From contig JAJQJQ010000049.1 of the NCBI GenBank assembly GCA_028622995.1, positions 744,001-808,000 on the forward strand: a DNA stretch of 64,000 bases, given 5' to 3'. Numbering within the stretch: position 1 is the stretch's first letter; each line of letters starts with the position of its first letter. This DNA comes from Panagrolaimus kolymaensis. Its lineage: Eukaryota; Nematoda; Chromadorea; Rhabditida; Panagrolaimidae. A program made the translations under genes and the position numbers. The notes below the pieces were generated by a model that saw nothing but the letters and a program-made list of their open reading frames with translations, had not been told where the DNA came from and ran no database searches. Shown here piece after piece: positions 50,601 through 60,440 of this stretch.

Positions 50601-51224
50601 ATCAAGCACATTTCAATCAGGGGTTTTCCAAACTCATGAAATGCATTTTTTTGTTGTTGTTGTTGAAATAAGCTTACACCGACGACGACAACAGTTTCTT
50701 GACCCTTTAAAACTTTCAAAACTCAACTATTTTTCTTTTAAATTATTTCAAAAAAAAATTCAAAAAAATTCTTTAAACTTTTTTTGACAAAATTGTGTAC
50801 TTATTAAAAAAGGTAATAACATCGATGAAACAAGCAGCAGCAACATCAAAATTAAAAAGAAAAATACATACACGTAAAAAAGATACAAGAAAGAAAATAA
50901 TTTTCGCGCTTAAAGAAAAAAATCTGACTCATCGCATTTCCAAAAAATATTTTTTTTGCTCCACACCCTTAAAATGGAAATAAACCATTAATATTATAAA
51001 AATAATTTTTTTCTTCTTCTTCTTTTAGTCTATCATCAACGGACTCGTCTCTTATTTCTTTTTTTGTATGTTAACCACCCACATAATTTTATTATTATTG
51101 TAGAAAAGGGAAGAAGAAAAAAAAATGAATGATTAAGACTATAAAAATGAAGTTGAGAAAGAAAAGATAAGAAAATATTTATTTTTAGGGCGTTTTAAAC
51201 CGTTAAAGAAAAAAGAAGAAAAGT

Positions 51225-51271
51225 GATAGTAAACATTTTCTGACAATAATTTGAAACTTTTGGTTACTATC
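51225..51271 (+). repeat. 47 bp palindrome family, copy 19
   Basis: GATAGTAAAC / GGTTACTATC ends, core ACAATAATTTG. First of three copies within 180 bp. Confidence 0.82.
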
Positions 51272-51284
51272 ATGAAGTGAAAGT

Positions 51285-51331
51285 GAAAGCAACAAAAATG
51301 AGATAATATTTTGCATAATATTAATACTATC
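51285..51331. repeat. 47 bp palindrome family, degenerate copy 20
   Basis: GAAAGCAAC / TAATACTATC ends. Recognised by its right arm and the fixed length. Confidence 0.5.
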
Positions 51332-51356
51332 ATTTTATATAAAAAAAGTGTTTGAA

Positions 51357-51403
51357 AATAGTAATCATTTTTCAGCAATAAATTTCCATTTTCTATTACT
51401 GTC
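51357..51403 (+). repeat. 47 bp palindrome family, copy 21
   Basis: AATAGTAATC / CTATTACTGTC ends, core GCAATAAATTTC. Confidence 0.7.
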
Positions 51404-53803
51404 GCAATTTTTTTTTCAATCCTTTTAAAACCGAAAAAAGCTTTTCATCAATTTTATTTTTATTCCTGCATTTTTATGACCTTCCTTAAAAGCATGCAAT
51501 TTGACCCTTATTTTATGCGCCTAAAAAAAAACTTTTTTGTTAAGGAAATTAAAAAAAATAAGAGAGCTTTTCCGGTTGCAAAACCCAGTAATGGAGAAAC
51601 TCGCTCAGGCCGCCGCCACAACCAAAAGAAAAAATTGAGGAAAGAAATAAGGAAGAAAAATGCAATTGTGCGCGTTTGCTGAATCATTTTAGTTAGTTAT
51701 TACTATTACCCCAAAATAAAAAGCATTCTTTCCATTCCTTTTATTTCGTTGGCTGGCTTTTTCGCAAAACCCAAAAATGTATGTATGTGGTTGGTGGATG
51801 ACGGGGAAAAGCCTTTTTATTTTTGCAGCTAGCTACAACAAGAAGGAGAAGAAGATAGGCGAGTAAGTATTGGTCAGTCGATGGTCGTCGTTGTCCTCTT
51901 TCATTGTCGTTCGTTAGTGAGAGAAACAAAGGGAGGAAGGCTATCTTATTTATATTTTTGTGGTGCTTGTGCTAGCTAAGGGAACGGGAGGTTGCTAGTC
52001 ACCATCTTCCTCATTTTTGGTTGTTGCTTCCGACGACATTGCGTTCTTAGTTGGCTCATTCTCTCTTACACACGCCGCCGTTGTTTGATAGTTGTTCGAT
52101 GCTGTGTGGCTTGTTTGTCGTCGCTATGTAGCTCCGTGTGAGTTTGTCTGTCATTCCTTGGTTCTTTTTTCATCGGCTACTAATACTTTTCTTTTTCCTC
52201 TTTCGGGTGTTTGCCTGCCATTTGATGAAGGAGAGAAAAAATGTATATATCAAAATATATGTATGCATAGTTTAGAAATGCTCACTTCTCTCCCTCTCTC
52301 ACTCTCTTTATTCGGTATTCGGCATAACCAAAAAAAAGAAAGGGAAAACCAATGTCGGTTGCAATAAAATAAAAATAGAGAGGAAAGGAAAAAAGAAAGC
52401 GTTCACAAAAAAATTGGTTTGTTGTGTCCGCGAAAATAACCAACACTATAAGGCAGAATGAACGAACACGAGGAGGAAAAGAGAAAGGTCAAGGGCTTTT
52501 TGGAAATTTGCCAAAAGTCTATCTATTTATTTTTCTTCATTTGTACACGAGAAGAAAAAAGAGAGAAAAGGCACTTTAGAAGACAGAAGAAAAAATGAAT
52601 GAATGAAAGAAAGAAAGACATACACGGCAACGACCATCGATGCAAAAAAAAAAAATACATATAAACCATTTTTCCACTTTAAGAAATATGTACACTAAAA
52701 ATAACTATTCTCTCAATTGCTTGCTGATGATGATTCATCGCATTTCATTTCGCTTGCTTTTTTACAAAACCATAAAAAGCAAAATCTTGTTTCTGTGTTT
52801 CATTGTTCGACAGTTGGATAGTTTTGAGTTAAAACATACATACGCACGAACATTAGCGATTAGGTTTGCCGGTGTTCATAAAAAGAAATAAACCCCAAAA
52901 AAATATTAATAAAAATGAATAAAAGTAATAATTGTAAAGCGGATGTGACAAAAAAAAAAAGAAGAGAGGATTTTGTATTCATTTTTTTCACAAAGGTAGA
53001 TACATAAAAAGCAGTCGAGAAAAACAATACCTCCAACGACGGAGGCATAATTGTCGGTCTTCTTCTGTTCATTAGTGTTCGTCAAAAAATAATAATTACT
53101 GAACCATTTTTGGGTTATTGATAGTCAAGTCTCGAACCGAGCTGAAATGAACTATTTTTCTGTTCCTCCTCTATGTACCTGGCTGGCAACTACCATTTAT
53201 TTTTATTTTTTTGTTTCCTCTTTTTTCCTCCCTCGTGTTTTGAGTTAATTTGTTATTGTCGAAGGAAGGTAAAATTTGCCTCCTTGCTCCCTTTATTTTC
53301 ACTCATTTCCCGCAAAAAAATAAAAGGAAACCCAAAAATAGAGAAAAAGAGAAAGCATTAAACAAAACAAAAAAAGCGGTAAAAATAATTGCATTCAGGT
53401 GTGGAATATATAAAAGGCAATAGGTAAAGCCGGGTGGTTAATGAGATTTATTGTTTATGGTTTCATTATATTTTTGTAAATAAATGAATGACCTTTTTGG
53501 AACTAATTTTTTTTGCTTTGAAGTTATTTACTTTTTTTTTGATGGAAAATGGAAGTAAAATAAGTGAAACAACACGGAAATAATAAAATTATAATTGGGA
53601 CGGCTAAAGTTCAAATTTAAAAAAAATGCTTTTATAAAAGCAAAAAAGTTGGAATTAAAAATATGAAAAGACCTTATCAATCAAAATTATATATGCAAAA
53701 AAAAAAGTGAAAAGAATAAAATATTAATGTATCCCAAATTAAGTTCATCAAAATTTTGCTAGATAAATGGTTATGGAAGCAGCTATTATCAAAGCAAAAA
53801 TTA

Positions 53804-53852
53804 GATAGTAATAGCTTTTTGACAATATTTTGCAAAATTATGGTTACTATTC
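53804..53852 (+). repeat. 47-49 bp palindrome family, copy 22
   Basis: GATAGTAAT / GGTTACTATTC ends with one inserted T; core ACAATATTTTGC. Confidence 0.72.
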
Positions 53853-55281
53853 ATTTTAAGGAAAGTATAAAGGTTAAAAAAATTTTAAAGCCTTCAAAAT
53901 TTTTCGAGATCGAACCATAAATAGTAAACAAGAAGCTATTACTTTTTTTTTTCTTCTGATCATTAGTTTAAAAAGATATTCTCAAGCCTCGAAAAAATAA
54001 AGAGATTCTCAAGGGACAAAGGAGAAGAAAAAAACAGAAGTTGTTGCAAGGTCCGTTTTTTTTTCGGTGGACGAAAAAAAAGTTTCAAGAATGGCACGAA
54101 AAACAAAAAAATATATATTTAGAAGTGGATGGAATGAAGAAAAACAAAACAAAACAAAAAAAACTTTTCAAGTATATTTCTTCGGCGATGGCAAATGGCG
54201 CAAAAAACAGGAGAGGAAGCAAGAAAATGGAAGGAAAAAATAAATAATGATAAAAGCTCATGGGAAATATAAATGAAGGAAAATGAAAAAATGAAGGAGC
54301 GCGAAGTAAAATAAAGATAAGGTTCAACGAAGAAAAAAAAACAGTAGCTGCAGCAATTGCACTAAATAACTGTCGATGTAAACAGGGGAAAGGTCGAGGA
54401 GAAATTAAAGGTTTTGAAGAATGCCGAGTAAAGCAAAAATTGATAATAAAAAAGGAAGAGGATAAGTAAACAAAAGATGAAAAGGTTAACTGAAAAATTT
54501 GCATTTTAGGTTTGGAGTATTGATATACCAGTATTTTTTAGGGTTTAGTGCTCAACTTAAAATTAGTTTGAGGTCGAACAAGCTATCAAAGATAATTTTA
54601 ATATTTGTTAATTAGGTACAAAAGTTTTAGGAAATGCATTTCTTATTTTCAATAAACAAAGAAAAATCAAAAAAAAATCTATGAAACCAAAATTTCGACA
54701 AATCCAAGTTCAATAATTTTTTTAAACATAAAAATGTGAAAGATTTTTTTTGGTTTAAAGCAGTTTGTAATTTTATTTATTAATGACTCCAAAAATTTAA
54801 AATGCGAAAAAGAGACATTTAAAAAATTATGTATGTCTTCTTTTTATTAAATAAATATCATGTTTATGAGAGATAAAACAGGAGTTTTTTTTCAATCGCC
54901 TTTTTTGTGATGAAAAATGAGAAAAGAAAAAAAATATGAACAAACATAGCTCTTTTTTATTATTCAAATAACAGCAGTTTTGGAAATTGTTCTTCTTCAT
55001 TTTTCAACAAAAAAAAACAGCTTTTCAAACACAAATATAAAATTTTTAAATTCACGTGGTTTAGTTTGGAGAATTTTTTTTTTGCCAACACAGTCATAAA
55101 TGTTTTACACCCACATTTTTATTTGCTTCTCTTTTCTTCTTCTTCCAAAATAATAATTATTATAATTATTTATTTTAAAAGGGTTCAAAAAAAGATAAAA
55201 GTCAGGTTGTTGCTTTTATTTTTGATGAAAAAAATTAATTTTATAAAAATTTGAGGCGAAATGGGTATTTTTTTTAAAACT

Positions 55282-55287
55282 TTTATT
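55282..55287 (-). terminator. Polyadenylation signal AATAAA of the left SKP1-like gene
   Basis: AATAAA on the minus strand, about 130 bp past the stop codon. Confidence 0.55.
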
Positions 55288-55417
55288 GTAAAACCAAAGT
55301 AAAATAAATCAAAACAAGCGAAAATAGATAACCGGGTAAAAATAAATCAAATCAAAATAATCGGGGCAAAAATAGCAAACAAAAAAAAATTTGAATTTCC
55401 AAACTTTGTTATTGGTC

Positions 55418-55918
55418 CTATTCTTGTTGTTGATCATCGGCTGCAACTGAAACACCTGTGAAATATTCAAGTGGATGTTCTTCCATGGCTTTTCGTTCTT
55501 CGGGAGTATAATCATCCACGATATTTAAGAATTTTTGAATTTCATTAACTTCCATATTTTCTAATTTGAATAAAGTTAAATCTCCCGCAGCTTCAAGGAA
55601 TCTTTGAGAATCGAGATAATCGGCTTTCCAACACAAATCTTTAAATTCGGTTTCATTCATTTCATTAAAAAATTTACTTGTCCATTCAATATCTTTTTCA
55701 GCGGTGGCAGAATCAAAGTGGTTGTGAAGATTAACGAAAGATTCCAATTGTTTTGGAGTCATATCCACTTCCTCTGCGTCGCTATTATCCGTGTGTTCGG
55801 TGACATTTTTAAGAATCGAACAAGCATCAATAACTCGAGAATCAACTTCAATCATAAATTCTTGATTGATTTTTGAGCGAAGAGTTAGCTTTGAAATAAA
55901 TGAAACAGAAGCAGCCAT
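55418..55918 (-). CDS. SKP1-like protein (SKR type), 166 aa, left copy
   Basis: Single exon. The N-terminal half has the size and layout of the SKP1 BTB/POZ fold but is diverged. The C-terminal half is clearer: WTSKFFNEMNETEFKDLCWKADYLDSQRFL, then EIQKFLNIVDDYTPEERKAM, matching the SKP1 helices that bind Cullin-1 and F-box proteins (NYLDIK.LL and the TPEEIR.FNI.NDFT block). SKP1 links F-box substrate receptors to Cullin-1 in SCF ubiquitin ligases. Nematodes carry many SKP1-related genes. The ATG follows a short purine-rich leader and is shared with the mirror copy at 57526; the two proteins differ by about ten substitutions and a small tail change. Divergence from canonical SKP1 could mean a specialised set of F-box partners. 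Confidence 0.85.
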   Translation of the reverse strand: MAASVSFISKLTLRSKINQEFMIEVDSRVIDACSILKNVTEHTDNSDAEEVDMTPKQLESFVNLHNHFDSATAEKDIEWTSKFFNEMNETEFKDLCWKADYLDSQRFLEAAGDLTLFKLENMEVNEIQKFLNIVDDYTPEERKAMEEHPLEYFTGVSVAADDQQQE

Positions 55919-56053
55919 TTTAAAGAAGAAAAATAAATAAAAAGCAGACGAGGATGAAAAAGAAATACGGTAGTAGAGTAGTCGTTGAATTTAAACTGAT
56001 AAAATTTGAGGTTTCGATTTTGCTTTTATAGTAAAATATTTTTAAATTTGCTT

Positions 56054-56065
56054 TTATTGGTAAAT
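56054..56065. promoter_or_regulatory. Conserved promoter patch with TTATTGGTAAAT
   Basis: About 135 bp upstream of the left SKP1-like ATG. The mirror copy has the same patch at about 57384-57395 upstream of the right gene. It contains the CAATAAAAG/CTTTTATTG string also repeated upstream of the ECHDC3-like gene. Conservation between diverged flanks hints at function; no factor can be named. Confidence 0.4.
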
Positions 56066-56516
56066 AAGATAAGTGACTATCAAATTATGACCCAAAGAAA
56101 TAATAAAAAGGTGAGCAAAGGCATAAATATTTTTTTTTAATTCAACGAATGACCTGGTTTTTTCTTTGCCAGAAAAATTATTATTTCTCTGAGAGTCAAC
56201 GAACGAGTAGAGACTATTTTTTTGCATGGTCGGTGAGATGTTACTTTTTTTTATTCGTTGGCATGATTTTTTTCTCTTTTGCCATTGCAAGAAACATAAA
56301 ATAATGTTAATTAACGAACAATAATAATGACAGATATCAAAATATTTTTGTGAGATAAAGAAAAAAAGCTTTATATATAAGAAAATGAATCAATGGTTGA
56401 ATGTCAAAGAAATAATAATAAATTAGGAAACTGAAACTTTATTGCTTCCAACTACTCCTGATAATATTGAGTAAGTGGCGATGGGAAATGAAACAACAAT
56501 TCTGATAGGATTGATT

Positions 56517-56786
56517 TTAAGGAAGATGATTGAATTCTTGGATGCTTATTATTACTTGAGGTGTTTGAGTTGTTGTTGTTGAAGGATTAAATGGATCATC
56601 CTTTTTGAAAACCATCTGATAGAATTCATTGTAATAATAGCTGCCATCATTTAAATCTGGCATAGGCGTGGTAGTAAGAAGTCCAGCTTCAATTAATTCA
56701 GCTGTTCCACGATCAACTGGAGGATAGGCATCAATGTTATAAAGATAAATAACAACAATCAAAAAAAGCGAAAGGAAAAGCTTCAT
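56517..56786 (-). CDS. Small secreted peptide, 89 aa, unknown function
   Basis: Residues 1 to about 20 are a classic signal peptide (MKLFLSLFLIVVIYLYNIDA), with cleavage likely before YPPVDRG. The mature part of about 69 residues is acidic and Thr/Pro-rich, without cysteines. No family was recognised. It lies between the two SKP1-like copies and has no mirror partner, so it sits at the centre of the inverted duplication. A single exon with its own ATG and stop; an additional 3' exon is not needed. It could be a secreted or cuticle-associated peptide or a precursor; this is inference. Confidence 0.65.
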   Translation of the reverse strand: MKLFLSLFLIVVIYLYNIDAYPPVDRGTAELIEAGLLTTTPMPDLNDGSYYYNEFYQMVFKKDDPFNPSTTTTQTPQVIISIQEFNHLP

Positions 56787-57525
56787 TTTCTTTGTTTTTT
56801 TTTGTGAAGCCTAGAAAAAATCGAATCTAAAAAAAGTTGAAATTAAATTTTCTAAGAGAATATTTTTCAACAAATTAAAGAAAAAAAATTACATTCATAA
56901 TTTCAGAATTTAATATTCACGTTTTTAAAGAAAGAAAAAAAACGCAATTAACTTAATGCAAGAATCACAAAAAATAATGTAAAAATACACGAATTTAATT
57001 TGGCGCCCAAAAACCAAGATTTTTTTGTTGCCATAATTCACTGACCAACAATCATTTTGCTTTAATTTTCGACTCAAGATTATTATGACCTCTGAAAAAA
57101 ATCAATGTCGCCTTTAAACCTTGCAATGGCAAAAGAGAAAAAAATCATGCCAACGAATAAAAAAAAGTAACATCTCACTGGCTATGTAATAAAAAAATTT
57201 CACTTGTCGTTCGATGATCCTCTGCGGGTCAGGTCATTATTATTTTTTTTGCCAACGAATAAATCTATCAGTAGGTTGGAAAGAAAAAAAAGGGCATGAT
57301 TGAATTAAAAAAATATATTTATGCCTTTGTTTTGATTTTAATTATTTCTCGAAGTCATAATTTGGTAGTCACTTATCTTATTTACCAATAAAAGTAAATT
57401 TCAAATTTTTTTACTATAAAAGCAAAAGCCAAACCACAAATTTTATCAGTTTAGCTTCGACTACTCTACTACCGTATTTCTTTTTCATCCTCGTCTGCTT
57501 TTCTATTGTTTATTTATTCTTAAAA
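56787..57525. other. Intergenic spacer with the right promoter arm of the SKP1-like duplication
   Basis: The left part is unique AT-rich DNA; from about 57115 it mirrors the left SKP1-like promoter. No further gene is seen. Confidence 0.6.
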
Positions 57526-58023
57526 ATGGCTGCTTGTGCTTCATTCATTTCAAAACTTACTCTTCGCTCAAATATCAATCAAGAATTTATGATTGAAGTT
57601 GATTCTCGAGTTATTGATGCTTGTTCGATTCTTAAAAATGTCACCGAACACACGGATAATAGCGACGCAGTGGAAGTTGATATGACTCCAAAACAATTGG
57701 AATCTTTCATTAATCTTCACAACCACTTTGATTCTGCCACCGCTGAAAAAGATATTGATTGGACCAACAAATTTTTTAACGAAATGGAAGAAACCGAATT
57801 TAAAGATTTGTGTTGGAAAGCCGATTATCTCGATTCTCAAAGATTTCTTGAAGCCGCCGGGGATTTCACTTTATTCAAATTAGAAAATATGGAAGTTAAT
57901 GAAATTCAAAAATTCTTAAATATCGTGGATGATTATACTCTCGAAGAGCGAAAAGCCATGGAAGAACATCCACTTGAATATTTCACAGGTGTTTCAGTTG
58001 CAGCTGATCAAGAACAAGAATAG
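57115..58023 (+). repeat. Right arm of the SKP1-like inverted duplication
   Basis: Mirror of 55418-56300, including the gene and its 5' flank with the 41 bp identical block at 57458-57498. Confidence 0.8.
57526..58023 (+). CDS. SKP1-like protein (SKR type), 165 aa, right copy
   Basis: Single exon, paralogue of the minus-strand gene at 55418-55918. Differences include Ser4Cys, Val5Ala, Lys16Asn, Glu49Val, Asn88Glu and Pro138Leu (approximate numbers), and a shorter acidic tail. The F-box-binding helices and the TxEERKAM motif are kept, so both copies look functional. The two genes point away from each other with matching promoter blocks. The F-box-like gene 650 bp downstream is a potential partner by family, not proven by position. 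Confidence 0.85.
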   Translation: MAACASFISKLTLRSNINQEFMIEVDSRVIDACSILKNVTEHTDNSDAVEVDMTPKQLESFINLHNHFDSATAEKDIDWTNKFFNEMEETEFKDLCWKADYLDSQRFLEAAGDFTLFKLENMEVNEIQKFLNIVDDYTLEERKAMEEHPLEYFTGVSVAADQEQE

Positions 58024-58676
58024 GACTAAAAAGTTCAAAAACGAAGTTTTATTTTTATAGTATTTTTTGCCTTATTTTTTGATCACATTTGTTTTTTCAC
58101 ATTTATTTATTGTTTTTTTCGTGCTTGATTGGATTTATTTATTTTCCTTATCTTTTTTCCAATAAAAATTTAGAAAAAAATTGACTTCGGGAATTCGTTT
58201 ATTCATAGTAAAAAGAGATTGTTGGATTTGAAATATGTAAAAACTTTCTATATTTTATAGGTTGAAAATAAGTAAATTTTATAAAAAACTGAGAAGGTTT
58301 TTTAGCGCAACAATAATCACAACTCATAAAACTAAGGCATCGTCAACTAAATGTTTTTGCTAGTTAATATTATTGAAAACGCATTTTATCGATTTCAAAT
58401 TTCAATAAATCCAAACTTTGATTTCCAAAACTTTTAGCAGCTGAATTCTTACTTTTTTTACCTCCGACATAAATGGCATTTTTTCTTCATTTTTTTGCGA
58501 TCAAGGATGGATAAACTGTTCGTAATAATGCATTCATAAAAAAATTTGCGAGTCGCGTAGAGAAAGAATTAAGTCAACGTCATTCTTAGCAAATTTTTTT
58601 TCTTCTCCTTCGCTTCTCTGCAAAAGAATGTCGTTTTTTTTCTAATGGTTTTTTGGGTTTATAAAATACCTTTAAA
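58024..58676. other. Intergenic, SKP1-like 3' flank and F-box-like promoter
   Basis: About 650 bp, AT-rich, with no coding sequence; includes the polyadenylation signal at 58161. Confidence 0.6.
58161..58166 (+). terminator. Polyadenylation signal AATAAA of the right SKP1-like gene
   Basis: AATAAA 138 bp after the stop codon, in CCAATAAAAATTTAG. Confidence 0.55.
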
Positions 58677-60229
58677 ATGTCAGAATTAAACTCAGAAACC
58701 ATAAATAAAATTATAAATGAATGCTTGGAAGAAATTATTACTGTAAATGGAAACGGTGATATTGAAAAATTTATTCTTAGCGGAAAAAAATGCTTTCAAA
58801 GTGCTTCCAAATATTTTTCAAGTGCTGAAACATTGAAAATTAATTATGATTCTTTTATTATTAGTGTTAAAAATGTTTGTTTTTTAATAACTTTTTTTAA
58901 AGTTTATTTTATCTTTTTTGTTAATTTTTAGGAAGGTAATGAAAATGATAGGCATGAATTTTCAATCAAAAATGAAAAAGAATATAAAATGTTTGAACTT
59001 ATTTTACAAATGATTAAATTTTCCATTAATGAATTAATTATCAAAAATTGTCCCAAGGAAATTGATATTCTAAAATATTTGGATGACACTAAAGGTAAAA
59101 AGTCAATTCGGCAATTTCGAAATCGTAAAAAATTGGAGTAGAATAAATCAATGAAAACCCTGGAGTCTTTGAAAATAAAAAATCACAAGAGCGCCGATTT
59201 TTGAGAAGAAAAAAATCCATTTTTATTTTGATTTTAAAAACCTATGTATATTGTTTTTTAGAACTAAAGAAAATCATCCTTCAAAAAAGTATTTTAAAAG
59301 AAGATTACATCGAAATTATCAAACAGCAGAAAGGCTTACAATGTTTTGGACTGACTTGGATTGAATTTCAAGATCAAATTGTAAGTTTTCAATTAAAAAT
59401 ACAAAATTTAGCGTTGAATTAGAATTTCCAAGTGCAAAAAGTAAATGCAAGAAAAATAAAACTCACCTTCTTTTCTTGAAAACAAAAAATGGCCATCTTT
59501 TTTTGCCTCATGTGTTTCTGAAGTGGAAGTTTCTTTTTTTAAAACTTTTGTTATAAGATTTTTAATTTCAAACTGACTTTTAAGTTTTTTGTTGTTGTTG
59601 CAGGATTTACGATGTATACTTCCTGAAAGCTGCCAAGAACTAATACTTTCATTTTATGATATTAGAAATATATGTGAAAATTTTATTAATTTCAAGTTTG
59701 TGTTAAATCCCACTTTTTTAAATTATAGTAAAAAAGTTTTTAGAGAATCGTTTTCTTTGATTGAAACCCTTTCAATTTGTTCACAATTCGAAGATTCATA
59801 TATGTATATTTATGAAATACCATTTGACTCCATAACCCAATTTATTATTGAAAATTTTCCGAATCTCAAAATCGTTAAAATTTATTTTCTTTTTGACTTC
59901 AAAAATTTGAATGAAGTTGAAAATCGAGATTTAAAAAGATTTAATGAACTCGAAAAATTTGATTGCAAAATTTATTTTTATTCTGTTTCAAATTCAATGC
60001 CTTTTAAGAATCAAAGTGAGTTAAAATTATAATTATTTAAATATTTAATCAAATAATTTTTTAATGGTTTTTTTACAGCCAAAATGATGGATTTGAAGAA
60101 ATCGAAGATTGTGAATATGACTCTGTTAAAGAAATATTCAAAAATACTCGAAAAATTACAGCCAAATTAGAATGTAAAATTTTTGTTTGTAAAAAATGGC
60201 CAAATTTTATTTCTGATAATTTTTTTTAA
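58677..60229 (+). CDS. F-box-like protein, rapidly evolving, about 330-350 aa
   Basis: Exons 58677-58874, 58932-59094, 59262-59380 and 59604-60015 join in frame (297 codons). The first exon, INKIINECLEEI ... KFILSGKKCFQSASKYF, has the spacing of a divergent F-box (helix, then the conserved Lys-x-x-phenyl stretch). The rest alternates leucine/isoleucine-rich segments (ELIIKNCPKEIDIL, ELILSFYDIRNIC, FPNLKIVKIYFLFDF), resembling irregular LRRs of nematode F-box proteins. F-box proteins select substrates for SCF ligases by docking on SKP1. A fifth exon starts at 60079 after TTTACAG. Straight splicing from 60015 gives a short Lys-rich tail ending at 60170, whereas the neighbouring frame encodes a more natural acidic tail (NDGFEEIEDCEYDSVKE) ending at 60229. 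A one-base problem or an unseen donor is likely. Family assignment is tentative. Confidence 0.6.
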
Positions 60230-60440
60230 TAAAAATAAATAGCATTTTTTTTTTCACGTTGAAAGTAAAGGTTAAAAATCAATAAAAATCAGAAGCTTTT
60301 GAATGTGTTTTCATAAAATCCCTGAGTGAAGTAAAAATACTCTGACAACGAAAAAATTATTTTTTGCCAAACAATAAATCTAAAAAAATAATTTAGTTTT
60401 GCCAGTTTTCTTAAATATTTTTCTGTTTTTTTTGTTGTTG

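Larger units (their letters stand above)
45163..55417. other. Gene desert upstream of let-413, 10.3 kb
   Basis: No protein-like frame was found on either strand; all open frames are short and rich in Lys, Phe, Asn or Leu from A- and T-runs. The region contains eight or nine palindrome-family copies, short CAGT/GGTT microsatellite-like patches and a somewhat GC-richer stretch near 51.8-52.3 kb. The first part should hold the let-413 promoter. Untranslated exons or non-coding RNAs cannot be excluded. Confidence 0.55.
55418..56300 (-). repeat. Left arm of the SKP1-like inverted duplication
   Basis: Gene plus about 380 bp of 5' flank, mirrored at 57115-58023. The coding part is strongly conserved. 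The flank includes a block of 41 identical bases (55944-55984 against 57458-57498) and then blocks broken by indels, fading near 56300. Confidence 0.8.

Noticed and set aside
47900..52400. Short open frames in the gene desert
   Set aside because: All are low-complexity, without recognisable domain or plausible splice partners.
53125..53150. tRNA-like GGTTCGAGAC on the minus strand
   Set aside because: The flanking bases do not form a T-stem, and no acceptor or anticodon stem is visible.
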